The notes under the pieces were generated by a model, which saw only the letters and a program-made list of their open reading frames with translations, ran no database searches and had not been told where the DNA came from. From Candidatus Zhuqueibacterota bacterium (lineage in GTDB: Bacteria; KSB1; UBA2214), in NCBI GenBank assembly GCA_022706175.1, contig JAKJDB010000062.1, positions 1-9,609 on the forward strand: DNA of 9,609 nucleotides, in the 5' to 3' direction. This document shows positions 5,845-9,609 of this stretch, piece by piece. The position numbers were made by a program, and so were the translations under genes. How positions within the stretch are numbered: the first letter of the stretch is position 1; each line of letters starts with the position of its first letter.

Positions 5845-8250
5845 TCAAGCATGAGCGGAGGCACTTTGGACTGATTTCTTCCCCGAGTAATAATAAAAAT
5901 TTTTATAATAGCCGTAACGGTTTTTCAGATCGACATCGTTCAGAAGTGTGCCGATAATTTCAATCCGGCTGTTTTCCAGTATTTTTTTCGCCTTCGCAGC
6001 CATTTCATAGGTGGTTTTTCCGGATCTCAGAACCAACAACACACCATTTACTTTTTTGCCGATGATGACGGGATCGGTTACCGCGATGACCGGAGGGGCA
6101 TCGATGATGATCAATTGATAAGCCTCGTGAAGCCGGACGAGTAGATCTTCCATTCGTTTTGATTTCAACAGTTCTGAAGGATTGGGAGGAGGCGTTCCGC
6201 TGGTCAACACGGAAAGGGAATGGGAAGAAATGTCAGAGTGGAAGCTCTGAATATACGGATTCGGGTCCATTGCCTTATCCGCCAAAAAATTGGACAATCC
6301 CGGCGATTGATCCATCTTGAGCGCGTTGTGAATCATCGGCCGCCGCAGGTCGCAATCGATCAGAAGTGTTTGTGTTCCCTCCCGGGCGTAGAACTGCGCG
6401 ATATTCAGCGCGGTCAGGGTCTTGCCTTCCCCGGGCGATGAGCTGGTCACCAGGACCGATTTAAGAGTTTTATCCGGATTGAAAAACGAAAGATTCAATT
6501 GCAGGGAGCGATAAGCCTCAAAGATGTGGGATTGGGGTACAACGCTCGATATGGTTTTCGTCAGATACAGATCACTCGGATTTTGCTTTTTTCCGAACCG
6601 GTGCAGTGCTCCGTTGGAGGCGATCTGAGGAATGGCGGCGAGCACAGGCAGGTCGAGAAATTTTTCAACATCCTGCTCGGATTTCAGCGAATTATCAAGG
6701 GCATGCAATAAAAAGGTAAGGCCTATGCCCAGAGAGAGTCCCAGCGCCAGAGCAAGCGAGAGGGTTTTCCTTTTTTGCGGCTTGATCGGTTGAGCCGGCA
6801 AATCGGCATAATCGACCACCCGAACATCGCCCACTTTGCCGGCCTCGGTGATGCGGGCCTCCTCACGCTTTTCTAAAAGAAGAGAGTAGATCTTGTCGTT
6901 CACCTCCTTGGTGCGGATGAGGCGCGCCAGCGCCAATTCCTGCTTGGGCAGTGTCTGCAATCTGCTGTTCTGTTCAGTCAGCGTATTGAGGAGTCCCTGT
7001 TCACGGGCTTTGTAACTTTCCAGTTCCACTTCCAGGGTGATCGATTCCTGCAGGAGATTACGAATTTGCGACAGCGGATCAGCCAGATTTTCCCGCACGC
7101 CATTTTTCATCAGCTCATCAATCAATTCCCGCTTGGTTCGATTGATTCTATCTTTGAGCGATGCCAACGCATTCTGTTTATCCGGTCCTTCCTGCTGCTG
7201 CAGCTCGGCATATTGCCGCTCCAAGACCATCAGCTCGCTCTTGATCTGTTGCACCGCCTGATTGTCGGAGACCACCAGCGAAGGCAGCAGCTCTTGCTTT
7301 TTCTGTTCGATGTACCGTTTACGCTGCTCCAATACCTCCCTTTCCGTTTTTGCCTGGTTGTAGGCGACCTCCACATCCGTCAGACTGGAAAGAACCTCAG
7401 AGGAGGCTTCACTCAGTTTGATCCAATCGTTTTGTTCCTTGAAACTCAGCAGCTCTTCTTCCGCCTTGCCCAACTTGTCCTGAAAAACGGATATCTGACT
7501 TTCGACGAAATTCCGAATATTGGATATCTCTTTGCGATTCTTTTGCAGGAACCAGTCGATGATGTGATCGACATACGCGTCGGCTATGGTTTTGGCCACG
7601 ATCGGATCGCTGGCCTGAACCCTGATCTTTATGATGTCCGCTCCGCGCACATTCTGAACATCGAGATTGTTCATAATCGTAGCAGCGATAAATTTCTCTC
7701 GTGAAAAATTAGCAGGCGGGCGTTCCGGCAATTTAAACGTTTTAGCTATCTCTTCAGGCAGACTCTTTGCTACTTCATTGGCCAGGGACCGGCTCTTGAT
7801 CTGCTCAAGCATGTTCAAAATGGCGCTTTTGCTGTAAAAAGACTGTCCCAGATCAAGCAGAAAGGCCGTGTCGTTCGTCTCCTCATAAATAATGGAGGCT
7901 TCTGTTTCGTAGATGGGAGTGACGGTCATCAGCCAGATAAGGGCTGGAATTAAAATCGCTACAGTGCAAAGTGCGATCAGCCATTTTCGTCTGTACACTA
8001 AATGAAAATAATCAACCAAAGCAGATCCCTGGTAATATCCCAGATCGCTGGGCTGATCAAGTTGCCTGCTCGTTGAAGAGGGAGTGTCGTCCGGCCTGGC
8101 TTTCCGGCGTTCGCCCGGCGACTCGACCCGCGGCTCTGAAGATCTATCAAAGGCAAAATACTCCTCGCCGGACCTATCCGACTGGCGGTCCTCGTGCGAT
8201 CTGATCAGATGCTCAAAGTTCCTGTTGTGTAAAAAATGTATCTCATCCAT
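5845..8250 (-). CDS. wzc: Wzc-type polysaccharide co-polymerase and bacterial tyrosine autokinase
   Basis: 801 residues, full length. It is an inner-membrane protein controlling chain length and export through cycles of tyrosine autophosphorylation. A hydrophilic cytoplasmic N-tail (1-75) leads into a Wzz-type domain with a first membrane helix at about 89-110, a long periplasmic part (about 111-495) with coiled coil near 240-460 and the conserved LPKQELALARLIRTKEVND region (434-452), and a second membrane helix at about 497-518. The cytoplasmic BY-kinase domain has Walker A SSSPGEGKT (603-611), Walker A' LLIDCDLRR (629-637) and Walker B LIIIDAPP (713-720). The C-terminus has six tyrosines in ten residues (779-788), the phosphorylation cluster. 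The oligomerisation motif EX2RX2R reads E578-A-Y-R581-S-L-Q584, so the last Arg is replaced. Start is ATG; GGGGAG upstream overlaps the end of the small cysteine ORF but is about 14 nt away. The SLBB partner is encoded upstream. Confidence 0.95.
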   Translation of the reverse strand: MDEIHFLHNRNFEHLIRSHEDRQSDRSGEEYFAFDRSSEPRVESPGERRKARPDDTPSSTSRQLDQPSDLGYYQGSALVDYFHLVYRRKWLIALCTVAILIPALIWLMTVTPIYETEASIIYEETNDTAFLLDLGQSFYSKSAILNMLEQIKSRSLANEVAKSLPEEIAKTFKLPERPPANFSREKFIAATIMNNLDVQNVRGADIIKIRVQASDPIVAKTIADAYVDHIIDWFLQKNRKEISNIRNFVESQISVFQDKLGKAEEELLSFKEQNDWIKLSEASSEVLSSLTDVEVAYNQAKTEREVLEQRKRYIEQKKQELLPSLVVSDNQAVQQIKSELMVLERQYAELQQQEGPDKQNALASLKDRINRTKRELIDELMKNGVRENLADPLSQIRNLLQESITLEVELESYKAREQGLLNTLTEQNSRLQTLPKQELALARLIRTKEVNDKIYSLLLEKREEARITEAGKVGDVRVVDYADLPAQPIKPQKRKTLSLALALGLSLGIGLTFLLHALDNSLKSEQDVEKFLDLPVLAAIPQIASNGALHRFGKKQNPSDLYLTKTISSVVPQSHIFEAYRSLQLNLSFFNPDKTLKSVLVTSSSPGEGKTLTALNIAQFYAREGTQTLLIDCDLRRPMIHNALKMDQSPGLSNFLADKAMDPNPYIQSFHSDISSHSLSVLTSGTPPPNPSELLKSKRMEDLLVRLHEAYQLIIIDAPPVIAVTDPVIIGKKVNGVLLVLRSGKTTYEMAAKAKKILENSRIEIIGTLLNDVDLKNRYGYYKNFYYYSGKKSVQSASAHA

Positions 8251-8259
8251 GTCAGAACA

Positions 8260-8532
8260 TTATTCTCCCCGATGAGGAATGGGACTGAGCGATGCCATGC
8301 AAACTCGATCAGGTAAAAGTCGTTGCTCCCTCCACATCCAATTTGCATTCTGATAATCCAGCATTTGATTGCAGTCGCCGCTGCAGACATTCTCAAGCCT
8401 GCACGGACGGCAGTCATCCCCGCGGATCACGGCCAGGGCTTCCAGAATAAAAACAGCCACAGCCATTCCGTGAATCGCCTGGATTAGCCGAATTGCCAGC
8501 TCAGAGACTTGCCGAGTCCACTGACAATTCAT
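8260..8532 (-). CDS. Small cysteine-rich protein with SPASM-like Cys pattern, unknown function
   Basis: 90 residues from an ATG at 8532-8530 (a TTG four codons earlier is possible; an in-frame TAA lies just before it). A helical, partly hydrophobic N-terminal half (about 9-36) is followed by C41-x2-C44-x5-C50-x3-C54 and a later C78. This spacing equals the C-terminal half of the SPASM motif, which binds an auxiliary iron-sulfur cluster in some radical SAM enzymes, but no radical SAM domain (CX3CX2C) is present here or in the upstream sequence. The stop codon lies nine nt before the kinase start, and its last codons carry the GGGGAG of that gene, which favours a real gene translated in the same transcript. 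No Shine-Dalgarno is visible for it. It could be a stand-alone metal-binding protein, a remnant of a larger gene, or less likely a chance ORF. I do not know a function. Confidence 0.55.
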   Translation of the reverse strand: MNCQWTRQVSELAIRLIQAIHGMAVAVFILEALAVIRGDDCRPCRLENVCSGDCNQMLDYQNANWMWREQRLLPDRVCMASLSPIPHRGE

Positions 8533-8703
8533 TAAAACAAACAATTAACATTAGTCTAATAGATAATCCGTCCCCACACTGGTGAAGCTGAATCACAACT
8601 GCGGAACGCCGATCAGTGGTACCGACGTCTTCTCACGGTAAAAGGACAGGAATAGAGTGGCTATTCGAATCCCTGGGCATTCAAAAATCAGCTGGCGAAA
8701 AGT

Positions 8704-8778
8704 TTAAATTGGGTGCGTCAGTCCATTTTGCTGCATTACGATGGCGTGGCGTGGCGTGGATTCAACGAACAGAGCCAT
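8704..8778 (-). CDS. Possible 24-residue leader peptide ORF with perfect ribosome binding site
   Basis: ATG (8778-8776) to TAA (8706-8704), 24 residues beginning MALFVESTPRH. It is preceded by GAGGAGGAGCCC directly before the ATG, the best Shine-Dalgarno sequence in the window (AGGAGG with a five-base spacer). The peptide resembles nothing I know and includes a segment made by a tandem pentamer repeat. It could be a regulatory leader for the genes that follow, the truncated start of a lost gene, or coincidence. Confidence 0.3.
   Translation of the reverse strand: MALFVESTPRHAIVMQQNGLTHPI
8742..8759. repeat. Short tandem repeat of TGGCG (3.6 copies)
   Basis: TGGCG repeats three full times at 8742-8756 and a further TGG follows. 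It lies inside the putative 24-codon ORF, where five-base units would shift the frame if copy number changed. With so few copies it may be chance. Confidence 0.45.
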
Positions 8779-8833
8779 GGGCTCCTCCTCTACCCAGGAC
8801 ATTCGGTGAATGTATAAAATACCCTTCGTTTGT

Positions 8834-8862
8834 AAGGTAAATTATTCAATGCATAAAGTCAA
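8834..8862 (-). promoter_or_regulatory. Weak sigma70-like promoter candidate
   Basis: On the minus strand TTGACT (8862-8857, five of six matches to the -35 consensus) is followed after 17 bp by TACCTT (8839-8834), a poor -10 with three matches. The flanks are AT-rich. Its position would start a transcript just upstream of the strong ribosome binding site at 8781-8790. This rests on the -35 match and location only. Confidence 0.25.
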
Positions 8863-8954
8863 GACATTTCTACATAACCTCAGGTAGAGACCGTCAGCCG
8901 TACATACGATCAGGCAACCGGCAGAAAAACAGGCCACTCTTTGCCCGAGCCGCT

Positions 8955-9608
8955 TCAATTATCATCTCGAGTCACATCGATCAGGTAATACAGGGTGGCC
9001 AGTGCCGATGCGTCCCGAACAAAATTAAAGAATTTGCTCCAGCTCAGCTTCTTCTCGGGAATAAAAACGACGTCACCAGGCACGACAATCGGGATGGATC
9101 CGAAGCCCTTGGAAGCCATGAGTTCCTTAATATTGATCGACACCTCACGTGAATCCTGACCGGTAAAAGAGACGATCTTGACCTTTTTCAGGCTGGCGTT
9201 CTCAGTGGGTCCGCCGGCCAAAAAAATAACGTCCAACACAGTGCTCTTGAAAAAAACCTCATAACTTCCAGGATTTTCAACTTCCCCAAGCACCTTGACA
9301 TTTGTCGCCAGGGGATTGCCCGGCACTACAACGGTGTCGTCGTCCTTGAGCAAAGGCAACATGGCAGGATCGCCCTGGAGATAAAATTGCTCCATGTTTA
9401 CCAGTTGTTCTGTCTCTTCGCCATCTTCCTTGCTGATCAGCCTGATCCTGGCGAGCTGGGCGCCTGGAATGAATCCGCCTGCCGCTCCGATCGCACCCTG
9501 CAAGGTGGCGGTGTTAGCTATCTGATACAGCCCCGGCCGTGCCACCTGGCCTAATACATTAATTTTAATAGGATAGCTTTCACTGAATCGCACCATCAAC
9601 AGAGGTGT
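8955..9608 (-). CDS. SLBB-domain polysaccharide export protein (C-terminal part, runs off right edge)
   Basis: The frame is open to the window end, giving 217 visible residues and a TGA at 8957-8955; the true start is beyond the window (the TTG/ATG codons near 9599 are internal). Two soluble-ligand-binding beta-grasp (SLBB) modules are seen. The first contains LGQVARPGLYQI and a following AAGGF helix; the second contains LGEVENPGSYEV with FLAGGP. Each ends in a KxVxIVxF-type or IRLISK strand. A VVPGDVVFIPEKK segment and a C-terminal hydrophobic/amphipathic helix (ending in ATLYYLIDV) follow. Such proteins form periplasmic/outer-membrane export channels (Wza type) and contact the Wzc-type co-polymerase, which is encoded next in the same direction. 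Because the N-terminal Poly_export domain and lipoprotein signal are not visible, Wza identity in the strict sense is unproven. Confidence 0.9.
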   Translation of the reverse strand, partial: TPLLMVRFSESYPIKINVLGQVARPGLYQIANTATLQGAIGAAGGFIPGAQLARIRLISKEDGEETEQLVNMEQFYLQGDPAMLPLLKDDDTVVVPGNPLATNVKVLGEVENPGSYEVFFKSTVLDVIFLAGGPTENASLKKVKIVSFTGQDSREVSINIKELMASKGFGSIPIVVPGDVVFIPEKKLSWSKFFNFVRDASALATLYYLIDVTRDDN

Positions 9609-9609
9609 A

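Larger units (their letters stand above)
8533..8954. other. Non-coding leader region upstream of the small ORF and wzc-like gene
   Basis: About 420 bp between the SLBB gene and the small cysteine ORF. On the minus strand it contains a weak promoter candidate near 8862-8834, a 24-codon ORF with a very strong ribosome binding site (8778-8704) and a short TGGCG tandem repeat. No tRNA, rRNA or known riboswitch is apparent to me, and no intrinsic terminator of good quality follows the SLBB stop codon. Confidence 0.5.

Noticed and set aside
7066..7704. Plus-strand open frame of 212 codons
   Set aside because: Antisense to the coiled-coil part of the wzc-like gene; the composition is that expected from reversed coiled-coil codons.
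8205..8417. Alternative minus-strand frame of 70 codons overlapping the start of the wzc-like gene
   Set aside because: It overlaps both the small cysteine ORF and the kinase start in another frame and shows no motif.
8616..8840. Plus-strand open frame of 74 codons in the gap before the wzc-like gene
   Set aside because: No ribosome binding site, no recognisable domain, opposite strand to all genes; probably chance.

Overview
The window is part of a capsule/exopolysaccharide biosynthesis and export locus. Every gene I can support lies on the minus strand, so transcription runs from the right end to the left. The host looks like a diderm (Gram-negative-type) bacterium: an SLBB-domain outer-membrane-type export protein is paired with a Wzc-type co-polymerase/tyrosine autokinase. 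Base composition is close to balanced, GTG starts are used twice and Shine-Dalgarno signals are often weak. I cannot name the phylum; a poorly characterised environmental lineage would fit.

Layout in transcription order: (1) 9608-8955, C-terminal 217 residues of an SLBB polysaccharide export protein whose start lies outside the window. (2) 8954-8533, a gap of about 420 bp with a weak sigma70-like promoter candidate and a 24-codon ORF behind a textbook ribosome binding site. (3) 8532-8260, a small 90-residue cysteine-rich ORF carrying the C-terminal half of the SPASM cysteine pattern, ending 9 nt before the next gene. (4) 8250-5845, a complete Wzc-type bacterial tyrosine kinase with a C-terminal tyrosine cluster. 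(5) 5844-5487, a gap of about 360 bp with two modest stem-loops. (6) 5486-4182, a phosphoglycosyl transferase (bacterial sugar transferase) with an N-terminal degenerate GGDEF-like domain. (7) 4152-2221, a glutamine-dependent asparagine-synthase-type amidotransferase. (8) 2234-531, a nucleotide-sugar dehydrogenase with an unusual C-terminal extension, overlapping the amidotransferase gene by 14 bp. (9) a strong intrinsic terminator at 454-425. (10) 398 to the left edge, the N-terminus of an FAD-dependent oxidoreductase.

How they fit together (inference): the sugar transferase loads the first sugar phosphate onto a lipid carrier. The dehydrogenase makes a UDP-uronic acid, and the coupled amidotransferase may convert such a uronic acid into its amide. 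The Wzc kinase and SLBB protein control chain length and export across the envelope. Glycosyltransferases, flippase and polymerase are not in the window and presumably lie beyond its edges.

The most interesting signal is the sugar transferase. Its GGDEF-like domain has lost the catalytic motif but keeps an RxxD exactly five residues upstream, the spacing of the c-di-GMP inhibitory site. This suggests a polysaccharide-initiating enzyme that could sense c-di-GMP directly, comparable in logic to PelD. The isolated SPASM-like cysteine protein and the long tail on the dehydrogenase are the next most unusual items.
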